A stretch of DNA of 64,000 nt from Huaxiibacter chinensis (GCF_022171985.1 NZ_JAJVHF010000015.1:25027-89026), one strand, 5' to 3'. Shown: positions 17,804 to 26,681, counted from the first letter of the stretch. Notes: generated by a model from the letters alone, not told the origin. Numbers and translations: made by a program.

Positions 17804-18148
17804 TTATTTTTTCTTGAACGGGTTAAGTCTGGTGAGATTAGAGAGTGCCCCTCCCGGAGGCAAAATTCCCGTCCTTTTATATTTGTACACGCCATTTAAT
17901 TTCATTGTCTGGATTCCAAGATTAATAAGCGTGACAAGTTTAAGGGTATACAGGAGTGTAAATTGGGGAGCAACCTGAATAAAAACTAATAACAAGCCTG
18001 CACACATTACACGTAGCCATGCCGCGTACTCCATGCTCAGCGGACGCTTGAAATAGAATCTTTCGAGCAAATCAACTGTCTTATTACTGATCCACGCCGC
18101 CGCCACTGAGAGTAACAACACGATGCACACCATAATGCCCAGTTCCAT
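17804..18148 (-). CDS. Small inner-membrane protein, unknown function
   Basis: A 114-residue protein from ATG 18148, with AAGGGAG five bases upstream (a GTG two codons earlier is weaker). It has an N-terminal transmembrane segment (MELGIMVCIVLLLSVAAAWI) and one or two further hydrophobic stretches (LRVMCAGLLLVFIQVAP, YTLKLVTLINLGIQ), then a basic tail ending in KKK, which would be cytoplasmic by the positive-inside rule. It overlaps the end of the upstream gene by about 65 bp in a different frame. I do not recognise the family. Confidence 0.65.
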   Translation of the reverse strand: MELGIMVCIVLLLSVAAAWISNKTVDLLERFYFKRPLSMEYAAWLRVMCAGLLLVFIQVAPQFTLLYTLKLVTLINLGIQTMKLNGVYKYKRTGILPPGGALSNLTRLNPFKKK

Positions 18149-18989
18149 TTTCACTCCCTTCTCTTTTAGTCTGTTTAAGTTGAGGCTTAGCCACAGTAGT
18201 TTTGTTTTTTGCTTTTTTCTTAGGTTTGGTATGGTGAAACAGAAAACAATCCACCATTACCCAACCATTTTTATATCGAGCCACCAGCATCTTCTGGCTG
18301 GGGTAATGAGCATGAAACAGCATTTTCACGTCCATGGTGCCCATCAACGACTGTTTGCGCTTTAGCTCATCCTCAGCCATCTGAAATTCTTGTAAGAATT
18401 CTGAAGACAGACGCTGACGCAGAATTCTTATGGCACTGGAGTTTTCATCATTCTTTGCCAGGTGCCCGAAGCGTACAAGTGCCTTGTGGGTTATCTGGAT
18501 GGGTCCCAGATGAGAGCTGAGCTGTTCGTACTGCCAGAAGTAGGTCAAATCCACCTTAACCCAGCTGATGCTGTCCAGCAGAGCCTCGTTCATGATGGTT
18601 CCGGACATAGGTACCATTGTCAGCCTGGCCAGACGCATATGTATGTAGTCCGTAAGCAACCTCAGCGACTCAGGAACGTTTTTATTGAGTAGGAGATGCT
18701 GAAGCACCGGGGTTGCGGTCTGCCAACACAGATTGCGCCCGTCAGGCAGGAAAGCAAACTTTTGATCGTCAGGCGCAGAGTTCGAAGCGTTTTCCTTACG
18801 AAGCAAAAAATAATGGCCGCACAGCAGCTCTGCTCTTACCTGGTCCTCGTCAGGGTCATGTCGGGCTTTACTTAGATCAACGGTTAGCACAACGCGGTTA
18901 ATCGCATCAGCGTGATATTTTTTTACCCAGACGCAGACACGATAGAGACGCTCATCGATTTTCTGGCTGGCTGTGGAAATCCATTGCAT
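18084..18989 (-). CDS. Conserved-looking plasmid protein, unknown function
   Basis: A 301-residue soluble protein with a clear ribosome site (AAGGA, ATG 18989), 9 bp after the tus-like gene. The N-terminal two thirds are mixed alpha/beta with no motif I can name. The last ~60 residues are strongly basic and low-complexity (HHTKPKKKAKNKTTVAKPQL), which would suit nucleic-acid binding or be disordered. Cotranscription with the Tus homologue is the only functional hint. Confidence 0.65.
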   Translation of the reverse strand: MQWISTASQKIDERLYRVCVWVKKYHADAINRVVLTVDLSKARHDPDEDQVRAELLCGHYFLLRKENASNSAPDDQKFAFLPDGRNLCWQTATPVLQHLLLNKNVPESLRLLTDYIHMRLARLTMVPMSGTIMNEALLDSISWVKVDLTYFWQYEQLSSHLGPIQITHKALVRFGHLAKNDENSSAIRILRQRLSSEFLQEFQMAEDELKRKQSLMGTMDVKMLFHAHYPSQKMLVARYKNGWVMVDCFLFHHTKPKKKAKNKTTVAKPQLKQTKREGSENGTGHYGVHRVVTLSGGGVDQ

Positions 18990-18998
18990 TGTTGTTCC

Positions 18999-19979
18999 TT
19001 AATTTTCGGGGCTGACAATGAAAATGCCCAGCTCAGCCCCCGGCACGAGTTCTGTATATTTCAGGCTCAGCTTCCGTTGGTTGGACGGACCCTGGCTGTT
19101 TTCAGGAGCCCAGTCAGAGAGCGTTTTTAATTGAGGTATGTTGCCTGCTGCGAAAATGGGCAAGGATGCTTTTACTACTGAATAATCAGTCTCAGCATAT
19201 TTATTCCCGTTTCGTTCCTGCCCTTCAGGCCTAAATGCAAAAATGTGAGCAATCGGAACAGGGAAAGAGTTAGTTCGACAAAGGCGATAAGATTCGCCCT
19301 GCTTCAGTGGGTGAAATTCAAGACGGTGTAAAGCCTTATCGATATTAGACACGACATTCAAATTGGTAGTTGCTACATTTTTTACTTCTGAGGCTCTCCT
19401 GCGCTCCAACAAACTCACAAGTTGCTCTGCTGTTTTAACTTCCTGGTTTCGGTTTAGCCGCCATGAAAAAGTAACTTTTTTAAGCTGGGACTTGATGAAA
19501 AGGATATTTCTTGTTGAGTGCATAGCGACAAGGCCCGGGAGCTTCTTGTGCACTTTATCAAAACGGACATTTTTTTTATTATCGATACGCCTCATTGCCG
19601 CAGCAAAATCATTTTTTGCTTCGTTTATAGAAGTGATCAAGCTTTCGAGAAGATCTGCTCTTTCGGGGACAATGATTAGACCCGGGTATTTAGTGGTTAC
19701 TTTGGTGGAATCATGACTTAATGACTCTATGTCATCCACACAGATGTCAGTAAGTGCCTGAATAATTTCCTCAACCGAAGCATCGTCTTTAATACTAACC
19801 CTGATGGGTTTAACCTGCTTCAAGCGCTCTTCTGTTCTAGATACGGTGGAGACAGTCATCAGGTTTGCCATCATCGGGGGGGTGTTCGAAAGAAAACACT
19901 TGAGCGAGTCGATGCGTTCCAGAATCTGGTCACGAAAATAGGGCAAATCGTCATAACTCATACGTTTCTCCAGGCTCAT
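18999..19979 (-). CDS. tus: Tus-like replication-terminus binding protein, plasmid-encoded
   Basis: A 326-residue protein from ATG 19979 (GGAA five bases upstream). From about residue 95 it follows E. coli Tus in order: KYPGLIIV for the RLPGVL strand, then LESLITSINEAKNDFAAAMR, then DKVHKKLPGLVAMHSTRNIL aligned to the [20 protein letters not shown] core, then KVTFSW for LRFGW, and FPVPIAHIFAF for VKVQPIARVWY near the C-terminus. Tus binds Ter sites and blocks replication forks in one direction. Length (Tus is about 309) and order agree. No Ter-like site matching the E. coli core was noticed in the window. Confidence 0.8.
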   Translation of the reverse strand: MSLEKRMSYDDLPYFRDQILERIDSLKCFLSNTPPMMANLMTVSTVSRTEERLKQVKPIRVSIKDDASVEEIIQALTDICVDDIESLSHDSTKVTTKYPGLIIVPERADLLESLITSINEAKNDFAAAMRRIDNKKNVRFDKVHKKLPGLVAMHSTRNILFIKSQLKKVTFSWRLNRNQEVKTAEQLVSLLERRRASEVKNVATTNLNVVSNIDKALHRLEFHPLKQGESYRLCRTNSFPVPIAHIFAFRPEGQERNGNKYAETDYSVVKASLPIFAAGNIPQLKTLSDWAPENSQGPSNQRKLSLKYTELVPGAELGIFIVSPEN

Positions 19980-20051
19980 GTTATTTCCAATCAATTTTGC
20001 TGCCCAGGCTGACCTTGCAGAACATAAATGTCATGTAAACCTCTAAAGAAG

Positions 20052-20498
20052 TCATTTTGAAACAGCTTTCACAGCATGCGATTTATGTTCGATAGGGCTC
20101 ATGAACAAAGGATGATAATGGAGACGCCATGGATAGTGGATAGTCTTACCCACCTGGGTGATCCGATTGAGGCGAAAACGACCATTTATACAGTCAACTG
20201 ACCAAAGCCCGGGAGAAACTAACCTCTTCCAGCGGTAAAAAGAGAAACCTGCAACACAGAGGTCATGCTCCAGGAAATGTTGAGTTTCGACGACGCGAAC
20301 TTTTATCAAAAACCCCAGCATTGGCGAAAACCAGATCAACAACCATGTTGGCGGCAGGATGACTTTGTTCAGGAGATGATCTGTCATAAGCAAGGCAGAT
20401 AACATCAGAAAACTGATAGTCAACCACAGGGCCATCCAACCGGCCCATACGCGGCTCTGACAGGGTTTCCATTCGAGAAGAAAAAGTTTTTTATGCAT
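20052..20498 (-). CDS. Two-TM inner-membrane protein, unknown function
   Basis: A 148-residue protein with two adjacent transmembrane helices (WMALWLTISFLMLSALLM and LPPTWLLIWFSPMLGFLI) in the first 65 residues, then a soluble part rich in aromatic and basic residues (CVAGFSFYRWKRLVSPGLWS). It lies in a minus-strand cluster ending with the tus-like gene, 16 bp after its upstream neighbour. Family not recognised. Confidence 0.6.
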   Translation of the reverse strand: MHKKLFLLEWKPCQSRVWAGWMALWLTISFLMLSALLMTDHLLNKVILPPTWLLIWFSPMLGFLIKVRVVETQHFLEHDLCVAGFSFYRWKRLVSPGLWSVDCINGRFRLNRITQVGKTIHYPWRLHYHPLFMSPIEHKSHAVKAVSK

Positions 20499-20514
20499 TC
20501 TGCCCCGCCTAATT

Positions 20515-21051
20515 TTAATGTATTGCCGAAGTATGCTGCATCATGATGGTGGTGCGGGGAAAGATTTCAAACTTCCACAATTCTGAAGCCGTGTTCCAAC
20601 CATGAAAGATCCCGTCTCCACAGCGAGTGTTAAAAGCAAGAATTTCATCCCTGACCTGGTAAGCGAGCACTTCTGGCATATCAATAAACTCAGGTAAGGA
20701 AAGAAGAATTCCATGGATAACTTCTCCGGTTAACTTACTCATAACCTCTTCCTCAGACAGGGCAGCGTCCGGGAACAAACACAACGGAAGTGAAAAACAA
20801 CATAGGTCAAGACCAATAGCAGCCCTTCCTGCGTCGTAGCCTTCTTCATTAACGACAAAACGAAAGAATTTTTCTGTCTCACCCCGTAATGATGACGGTC
20901 CTTCAGACGGAACTTCAATACCACTGAAGACTTTATCGGTCCAGTTGGTAAAAGGACTGGTGAAAACCCAACAAATTAAGGATAACGCCAGCTCTTCCTT
21001 AAACATACGTTCAGTGCCGGTAGTTCTGGAAAGTTGCTTTTGAGTACTCAT
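20515..21051 (-). CDS. Hypothetical cytoplasmic protein
   Basis: A 178-residue protein (AGGT ribosome site before ATG 21051). Helix-rich, no signal peptide or membrane segment, and no motif I recognise; it ends with RTTIMMQHTSAIH. Cluster position suggests a plasmid maintenance or housekeeping role, but nothing in the sequence shows this. Confidence 0.6.
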   Translation of the reverse strand: MSTQKQLSRTTGTERMFKEELALSLICWVFTSPFTNWTDKVFSGIEVPSEGPSSLRGETEKFFRFVVNEEGYDAGRAAIGLDLCCFSLPLCLFPDAALSEEEVMSKLTGEVIHGILLSLPEFIDMPEVLAYQVRDEILAFNTRCGDGIFHGWNTASELWKFEIFPRTTIMMQHTSAIH

Positions 21052-21124
21052 GTTTTACCTGTTGCATGAAATTATTGATGTTATATAAACACAACCGGCA
21101 TTTTATCTAATAGGTTTGAAAACA

Positions 21125-21382
21125 CTAAAAATCGCAAATGCTGGTACCTTTCTGTTTTAAGAGATTTTCAAGGTAAAGTGAGGCTAGATCAATTGGCTGG
21201 TTCTCTTCAAGACAGGCTCGCACAAGATCTTCAATAGAGACCGAATCAACCCCCCTTCCCTGTAAAATTTCTTTAGCAGATGCCAGCGTTTTATGAACGC
21301 TTCGACTTAGTTGTAATCTGACTTGTGTGCGGGTATCAAAAAGACAATCTTCTGTGACACTTTGTGAAACGGTTCTACTCAT
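21125..21382 (-). CDS. Small protein, possibly DNA binding
   Basis: An 85-residue protein with a good ribosome site (GGAGTGA before ATG 21382). A short stretch, TQVRLQLSRSVHKTLASAKE, has a strand-then-helix pattern reminiscent of ribbon-helix-helix proteins, followed by VDSVSIEDLVRACLEEN, a possible second helix. It starts 7 bp after the stop of the membrane protein gene upstream, so the two are coupled. DNA binding is a suggestion only. Confidence 0.55.
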   Translation of the reverse strand: MSRTVSQSVTEDCLFDTRTQVRLQLSRSVHKTLASAKEILQGRGVDSVSIEDLVRACLEENQPIDLASLYLENLLKQKGTSICDF

Positions 21383-21389
21383 TGAAAAA

Positions 21390-21980
21390 TCACTCCATTT
21401 CTGGGATCGAATGAAAATTAACAGCTATAGATGTATCAGGTTTCCCATTTTCTACGATACTCAACCACGTACGCGCTGAGATTTGTTGTTCACAGACGAG
21501 TATGTAACCTGTTCCCTGTTGATGATGTAGCTCAAGAGCTTTTAGGATAGGCTCTGAATGAGGTCCGAGAGCATCACGCGTGTGAATAAGCGTTTGCTCT
21601 GGCAATACGTTGCTAAGCATAGACAGCAGAACATTACGCTCATCCTCATTATCCGACAAAACAAGAATTATACGAAAACCCGTTTTTATACGAAATCTGA
21701 TTTCTGAAACTAACTTTCTTAATCTTAATTTATATATGACCAGGCGGAATCGAGTCATCAGTAAAGAGACCACTGTGAAGATAACGATTACTGCGCCATA
21801 TTTTGACCTGTAGAACCACCAGTTAAGGCCTCCAGCAACTATCAGGATTAACATTAAAATTAAACTCCCATAGAAAAAAAGTGCTGGGTAGCGAGTTGTC
21901 TTTCCTTCAATTAGTGCTGAGGCAAATATCAAAATGGATATTCCGTAAATTACCCAGTCAAAAATACTTTCTCCAATCAT
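21390..21980 (-). CDS. Membrane-anchored protein with cytoplasmic alpha/beta domain
   Basis: A 196-residue protein. Three hydrophobic segments occupy residues ~8-80 (VIYGISILIFASALI, ALFFYGSLILMLILIVAGGL, YGAVIVIFTVVSLLM). The rest (FRIILVLSDNEDERNVLLSM, TGYILVCEQQISARTWLSIV) looks like a Rossmann-type alpha/beta domain with strand-loop-helix repeats, perhaps ligand binding. It begins a minus-strand run of genes down to the tus-like gene. Family not recognised. Confidence 0.6.
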   Translation of the reverse strand: MIGESIFDWVIYGISILIFASALIEGKTTRYPALFFYGSLILMLILIVAGGLNWWFYRSKYGAVIVIFTVVSLLMTRFRLVIYKLRLRKLVSEIRFRIKTGFRIILVLSDNEDERNVLLSMLSNVLPEQTLIHTRDALGPHSEPILKALELHHQQGTGYILVCEQQISARTWLSIVENGKPDTSIAVNFHSIPEME

Positions 21981-22024
21981 TCTTTAGTGAACATCCTTAA
22001 AAGTGGAAATGTAGGTTTATGGGT

Positions 22025-22300
22025 TTATGCATTTTCCTGATGGCCTTGACAACCAAGGATTTCACAGAAATTGTCACAGTGTGAAGCTGTAACAAAGCGC
22101 TCTCCACGTTCGAATCGCTCAACCAAATCCTTTCTTACTTCACTTCCAGGTTTCTGGAAGATGTACTCAAACTGGAGATCCTCGGCCGTTGAAAGTAGTC
22201 GTTCTATGCTGAAATCAACATGGTAAAAGCAAAACTGATTATCAACCGGGGGAAAGTTGCTTTTGGTACTGTTCTCGTTTTTGGATTTTAGTTCATTCAT
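22025..22300 (-). CDS. Small hypothetical protein
   Basis: A 91-residue protein from ATG 22300, with AAGGAGAG five bases upstream; ten codons further upstream the frame is open but has no better start. Acidic, soluble, with several cysteines near the C-terminus (HCDNFCEILGC). No recognised domain. Confidence 0.55.
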   Translation of the reverse strand: MNELKSKNENSTKSNFPPVDNQFCFYHVDFSIERLLSTAEDLQFEYIFQKPGSEVRKDLVERFERGERFVTASHCDNFCEILGCQGHQENA

Positions 22301-22500
22301 GAGCTCTCCTTGGTTGAGAACAGTATACAAATCTCTTTAGGGATTTTTTTTCGTTAATAGCACTTTTTTGAGTTTAAAGAGTATGTTCATACCAGAGCAT
22401 TAGAGGCTACGAAAAGGATAATGGAATTAGAAAGATAGATTTTAAGTGGTGATGTAAGGTGGGATAGGTAGAAGAGGAGTAGACGCTTGTAAGCGAGGCA

Positions 22501-22524
22501 AAAAAAAGGCACGGAAACCGTGCC
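22501..22524 (-). terminator. Rho-independent terminator of the long 22.5-37 kb operon
   Basis: On the minus strand GGCACGG-TTT-CCGTGCC is followed by seven T. It lies 40 bp after the last gene of the operon. The remaining sequence from 22301 to 22500 shows no gene. Confidence 0.9.
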
Positions 22525-22563
22525 ATAAGAGTATGTGAGAAAAAATCAAAATCAGGGAAAGAA

Positions 22564-23520
22564 TCAAGCAGCTTGTGAAACTGAATCTCCAACTGCAAGA
22601 TTTAAATTTCTTAGGTTATCGAAAACTTCAGATACTAAGTCATTACGGTCGTGGATTTTAATCCGCCCACCGGTTAACTCTGAAACATAAACGGTATGGC
22701 AGAGGTCAGTAACCACTTCGCCGTATTCATCAACGACTTCCAAAGATGCAATCATCGGAATATAAGAAGCCGCAGCATAGCTCTCATAAATACTTATTAT
22801 GGAGTCATTGTTGCGTCGAGAAATTACCCTACCAGAAGGTAAAGCCTCATCTTCCATATAGCAATCAGATAGGTCCTCACAGAAGTCATTTTCTTTAAGT
22901 GAAATATTAAGGGTCAATTCACTGTTGATAGAGCGTGAATAAGAATATTCACTCAGTTTATAGCAAGCCAAACTTATATCACTAAAAGTTTCATAAGCTT
23001 TATAGAGGCTCGATGTTATAGACTCAGATACAAATGTTATTAGTCCAATAAAATGAGTATCCCAGAACTGTTGCAAAGCAAAACGGGCAATCATAACCTG
23101 ACCATCAACCTGCATCAGTCTGTTATATTCATCCCGGTCATAACCTTTCGACTGAGAAACATCATTAGACATGCTAAGAACTTCACTACAAACATCATCA
23201 TATTCAAAACGGCTAGTTGCAAAGTGTTTTCCTGAAATCTCAAGGTACTGACCAGAGACTGCGTCAAACACCTCAAGAAAGTAACAGAGTCGAGATTTTA
23301 AAGATTCTCTGTTTAAAGCTTCTATTTCATTCTCAGAGATACTATCGACATATAAATCAACAGCATTCTTGAGTTCAATAGCTTTGATATTACAGGTAAA
23401 AGAAAGCTCGTCACTTTGACAATGGCAAACACTTAATACTATATCCGCCTCATCAAAATCTATGCCAAGATAGCTCAGAACTGCTCGGACATAGTTTTTA
23501 TCATCAGATGAATGTGTCAT
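22564..23520 (-). CDS. Unknown protein, paralogue family member 5 (last gene of the operon)
   Basis: A 318-residue soluble protein from ATG 23520 (GAGG eight bases upstream; the GTG two codons earlier is too close to the ribosome site). It is clearly related to the next gene upstream: MQVDGQVMIARFALQQFWDT aligns with MKVDGKVLVAKFALKQFFHS, both followed by a GLITFVSESI/DFISFVEKRI helix. It also keeps a C-terminal beta part ending VFDNLRNLNL. No catalytic motif or membrane segment was seen. Preceded by RNA element E1, which overlaps its ribosome site. Confidence 0.7.
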   Translation of the reverse strand: MTHSSDDKNYVRAVLSYLGIDFDEADIVLSVCHCQSDELSFTCNIKAIELKNAVDLYVDSISENEIEALNRESLKSRLCYFLEVFDAVSGQYLEISGKHFATSRFEYDDVCSEVLSMSNDVSQSKGYDRDEYNRLMQVDGQVMIARFALQQFWDTHFIGLITFVSESITSSLYKAYETFSDISLACYKLSEYSYSRSINSELTLNISLKENDFCEDLSDCYMEDEALPSGRVISRRNNDSIISIYESYAAASYIPMIASLEVVDEYGEVVTDLCHTVYVSELTGGRIKIHDRNDLVSEVFDNLRNLNLAVGDSVSQAA

Positions 23521-23581
23521 ATACACTACCTCAAATTTGAGAGGAAGTGCCCCAGAAGGGAAGCGACTTCCCCACTGGGTT
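23521..23581 (-). promoter_or_regulatory. RNA switch element E1 (pseudoknot/anti-RBS)
   Basis: Transcript order: CCCAG strand; GGAAGT...GC mimic; loop with CTGGG (pairs with CCCAG); GCACTTCC arm. CACTTCCTC of that arm also pairs with the ribosome site GAGGTAGTG at 8 of 9 positions. CTCAAATTTGAG over the same site is a further local palindrome. Unlike the other elements it begins about 100 nt after the upstream stop; that spacer contains an exact AAAGTTACTTT motif at 23661-23671. Confidence 0.65.
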
Positions 23582-23691
23582 AGATAAAAGTTTGGTTAAG
23601 CTAAAAGAAGATGCCAGCGACAGATTTTACATTGTCATAGACAAGTGTCTTCAGCCAACCAAAGTTACTTTTTTGGACTGAAGCAAAAGGA

Positions 23692-24630
23692 TCATTGAGA
23701 CGCGTTACGAAAATCGTCAAAAGCTTCAGTTATTAGTAATGTGCGATCAGTTACTCTGTATCGGTCATTACTTTCGAGAGATACGTAAGTTGAATGCGAA
23801 GAATCACAGACAACACGCCCTCTTTTATTGATCAATCTTACTTCCATCATCACCGGCACATTGATAATTGAAGCAACATCGGTATAGAGGGATATGAGGG
23901 CATCATTGTCACAATATAACGCCCCGTTCCCATCAAATGTATCGTTAAACTTAATATATATATCTGGCATATTTGCCGGATAATCATCAGTATTGAAATC
24001 AATGCATAACTTTAAGTCATCATTAATACGGCGATTAATCTTATGCTGCCCAACACGTACAAAGCCATGTTCAACAGCTTTGATAATCCTTAAAGTTTCA
24101 TTAAGACAATCTGTAATTCTTTTCTCGACAAATGAGATAAAGTCACCAAAGTCGGAATGAAAAAACTGTTTAAGTGCAAATTTCGCAACTAACACTTTCC
24201 CATCCACCTTCATTTTATCGAGATAAAGATTTCTTATAGCATCAGTAGAAGAATTAGCTTTAGATAACTCTTCACAGTCATTAATAATCATTGAAACAAT
24301 ATCAATAACTTTAACTGGGCTTAAAGTATTACTATATCCGCGAATATCAAACGTAAAAAATCCGAAATTCTTAAATACTCCAAGAAAATAAATTATTTTT
24401 TGTTTCAAAAGAATAGAATCGGAGTAAGATGCGTTGTGCTTTATTAGTTCAGATATGTAGAGATCCAACATACAATTTAAATTATCGATATCTACATCGT
24501 AATCAAAGGTTACTTTGTCGAACGAAGTATCAGATAATTGAACGGTTATATCGTCAGCGGGAACATTAAGGCCTAAATTTTGATAAAGAAAGGCACTAAC
24601 AAATTCCACGTGGTCAGATTCTTTAAACAT
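23692..24630 (-). CDS. Unknown protein, paralogue family member 4
   Basis: A 312-residue soluble protein with the same layout as its downstream neighbour: an N-terminal alpha/beta part (VEFVSAFLYQNLGLNVPADD), a central conserved helix block (DGKVLVAKFALKQFF, GDFISFVEKRITDCLNETLR), and a C-terminal beta part (DALISLYTDVASIINVPVMM). The sequence similarity to the 22564-23520 product is visible by eye; similarity to the other three members is weaker. Function unknown. Confidence 0.7.
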   Translation of the reverse strand: MFKESDHVEFVSAFLYQNLGLNVPADDITVQLSDTSFDKVTFDYDVDIDNLNCMLDLYISELIKHNASYSDSILLKQKIIYFLGVFKNFGFFTFDIRGYSNTLSPVKVIDIVSMIINDCEELSKANSSTDAIRNLYLDKMKVDGKVLVAKFALKQFFHSDFGDFISFVEKRITDCLNETLRIIKAVEHGFVRVGQHKINRRINDDLKLCIDFNTDDYPANMPDIYIKFNDTFDGNGALYCDNDALISLYTDVASIINVPVMMEVRLINKRGRVVCDSSHSTYVSLESNDRYRVTDRTLLITEAFDDFRNASQ

Positions 24631-24692
24631 TTACACTACCTCATGACTAAAAAGGAAGTGCTTCCCACCGGGAAGCAAGTTCCCGGATGGGT
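24631..24692 (-). promoter_or_regulatory. RNA switch element E2
   Basis: Six bases after the upstream stop: CCCATCCGG can pair with CCGGTGGG in the loop. The hairpin GGAA..TGC/GCA..TTCC has a loop that also forms GCTTCCC/GGGAAGC. The arm CACTTCCT pairs with AGGTAGTG of the next ribosome site at 7 of 8 positions. Five T follow the hairpin. Confidence 0.65.
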
Positions 24693-24696
24693 TAGA

Positions 24697-25617
24697 TTAA
24701 TTATAAAAGAGTTCTTCAGAAGGTACATGCATTTCTGGTTTGAACTGTTTTAAGGAGTTGTTTATAGCTTTTCGATATAACCCTGAAGAGTGTGGCTTAA
24801 ACATTTGATATTCCGTAACGAGCAGAGGAGACGTAAAGCATCCTAAGTTCACTAGTGAAATATTTGATGTTTCTTCACAAACATCTAATTCAGCGTATAT
24901 CCGCCTCTTCATTACCCTGCCTGCTAAATAGCGACGAACATGATTTATAAACTTGTCCGCATCTGATATAGAATTAACTATATAATCAGATGTGACTATC
25001 TGATTAGATACAGTTTCAGGTATAGCTTCGGCTATTATTTTTACGTTCATTTCATAATCAACACTATGGAAGCAAGCAAGAATTTGTGGCTTCGCGCTTT
25101 CTAAAATCTTTTCAAGAACAGAAAAAATCAGAGAGAACTCGTTTAAAATTCGCTTTTGTATAAGTCCATGTAGATGTTTTATGAAAGGAGAACCGTGTTC
25201 AACAAGGCCTAGTATAAGATCCTTAGAGGCCAAATCTGAGCGGTAATAAACGTATTCTAGATTATCCCGGTTAAATCCTTTGATAAGCAAATCAGGCTGC
25301 TCTGAGACCAGTCGTAAATGAGTTGAAGCTATAGAAACTTCAAAACGAAAGTTCGCGAGATTTACAGGGCCTGCTTTTAATGTAGCCGCTTCGGAAAAAT
25401 AAATGAAAAGAGGATGCAAATCATCGTTACCACAGTAAAGATGGTCTGCGCCCTTAAGATATTTCACCAAATGAGGTAGAAAAGATATTACTGGAATATC
25501 AGCCACAAATCGAATATGCCGAAATGGTTTTGAATCCAAATATATATTTTCCACTACAGCGCCAACAAAACCCATTTTAACAAGAATAGATTCAACTAAC
25601 TTTTGTATCGCATTCAT
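24697..25617 (-). CDS. Unknown protein, divergent paralogue family member 3
   Basis: A 306-residue soluble protein. N-terminus AIQKLVESILVKMGFVG resembles the starts of its two upstream neighbours (IIEKIINAFLVVQ and LATDLVKAILIRNG). The central helix block is SPFIKHLHGLIQKRILNEFS, and a beta-rich segment (KRRIYAELDVCEETSNISLV) follows. These shared positions suggest one family at low identity. No recognised enzymatic motif. Confidence 0.65.
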   Translation of the reverse strand: MNAIQKLVESILVKMGFVGAVVENIYLDSKPFRHIRFVADIPVISFLPHLVKYLKGADHLYCGNDDLHPLFIYFSEAATLKAGPVNLANFRFEVSIASTHLRLVSEQPDLLIKGFNRDNLEYVYYRSDLASKDLILGLVEHGSPFIKHLHGLIQKRILNEFSLIFSVLEKILESAKPQILACFHSVDYEMNVKIIAEAIPETVSNQIVTSDYIVNSISDADKFINHVRRYLAGRVMKRRIYAELDVCEETSNISLVNLGCFTSPLLVTEYQMFKPHSSGLYRKAINNSLKQFKPEMHVPSEELFYN

Positions 25618-25673
25618 TTAAATACCCTCTTAATAGAGGGATTTCTCCCAAAGGGAGAAATCCCTATGGGAGA
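25618..25673 (-). promoter_or_regulatory. RNA switch element E3
   Basis: CTCCCA pairs with TGGGAG in the loop. The hairpin GGGATTTCTCCC/GGGAGAAATCCC is 12 bp and perfect. Its 3' arm continues as AAATCCCTCT, which pairs with the next ribosome site AGAGGGTATTT with one bulge. So the same arm can bind either the 5' mimic or the ribosome site. Confidence 0.7.
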
Positions 25674-25685
25674 AAATAATTTTAA

Positions 25686-26621
25686 TTAATAATTGTAGCG
25701 AAGCGCATGTTCTTTTTCACTAAGATGGTTTTCATATTCCGACTTACCAGAACTTAAACACTCTTTGAAAAAGACCTTTGAAAAATTCTTCAAGTCACTT
25801 CGGTTGTTAATTTCTTTGTCAGACATCAACTTAGCTGAGTGTGAGGTATCCACAGGCCCCAACCACCATTCATATTTAATATAAACACAATTGGTTTTTG
25901 TATGTCCATTTAGAAATCGTTTTGCATTTCTAAGTATTTTTCTACAACCGTTAAGGTCTGAAAGTAAGATATCTGGAGCAATGAGCTCTTCCAGAATATG
26001 ACCAGGTAAGCCTTTCCTAAAAAGCTCAACATCGTAACTACAATACCAGTCACGATAATTAAAAGCTTTAATAAGTCTTTCAGGTGTATCCAAAGATATC
26101 TTATTCAGGATTTTTAATGCAAAGCATACAGCATCTTTTAACAACTCGTGCACCTCAACATTGATAAATGAGAAAAACGAGCTTAATTCTTTCTCTAAGG
26201 AATTATACAACTTACCGTAAATATCCTGAGAAAAAAGATACTGCAATCTTTCTTTATTATAAGTGCAATTCGAAATTGAATAGACTTCTCCTCTTTCGAT
26301 TTTGCACCCTTCCCTTAAAACTATAGGAAACCTCAAATGGTTAACAATGAAAGAATGATTCTTTCTTTGCTTCAAAGCATCTAATTGAAATTTCGTAATT
26401 TCCTCCAGATTTGCATCTTCAAAACCTGGAAAGGGAATATCACAGAAACAAGAACTATATGCTTTTGCTGATTCATACATAAACTCCAGTGAAACATCAG
26501 CATCAAAAGACATACCAGAGAACATGCCCTGCCCATTGTCTAAAAATGTAATGTTTTTAACCTGTATTTTTTTATGTTGAACAACCAAAAAGGCATTAAT
26601 GATTTTTTCGATAATTTTCAT
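25686..26621 (-). CDS. Unknown protein, divergent paralogue family member 2
   Basis: A 311-residue soluble protein from ATG 26621 (GAGG six bases upstream). The longer frame to 26675 runs through the RNA element and is unlikely to be translated. N-terminus KIIEKIINAFLVVQHKKIQV and the central helix LSSFFSFINVEVHELLKDAV match the family layout. Lysine-rich and AT-rich. No motif recognised. Confidence 0.65.
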   Translation of the reverse strand: MKIIEKIINAFLVVQHKKIQVKNITFLDNGQGMFSGMSFDADVSLEFMYESAKAYSSCFCDIPFPGFEDANLEEITKFQLDALKQRKNHSFIVNHLRFPIVLREGCKIERGEVYSISNCTYNKERLQYLFSQDIYGKLYNSLEKELSSFFSFINVEVHELLKDAVCFALKILNKISLDTPERLIKAFNYRDWYCSYDVELFRKGLPGHILEELIAPDILLSDLNGCRKILRNAKRFLNGHTKTNCVYIKYEWWLGPVDTSHSAKLMSDKEINNRSDLKNFSKVFFKECLSSGKSEYENHLSEKEHALRYNY

Positions 26622-26681
26622 GTGATCCTCTCTCAATAAAAAAGGGATCACTCCCATATGGGGTGTGATCCCCACATGGGT
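26622..26681 (-). promoter_or_regulatory. RNA switch element E4
   Basis: CCCATGTG pairs with CATATGGG in the loop. The hairpin is GGGATCAC/GTGATCCC (8 bp), followed by six T. The ribosome site reads GAGGATCACATG: its GGATCAC is identical to the 5' arm of the hairpin, so GTGATCC can pair with either copy. This is the clearest mimic/target pair of the set. Confidence 0.72.

Noticed and set aside
18999..20051. Ter site for Tus near the tus-like gene
   Set aside because: I looked for the ATGTTGTAACTA-type core on both strands here and elsewhere; only partial resemblance such as ATGTTGCAACAC near 44665 inside a coding region was found.
22407..22598. ORF overlapping the operon terminator
   Set aside because: It contains the hairpin and T-run and has no ribosome site.
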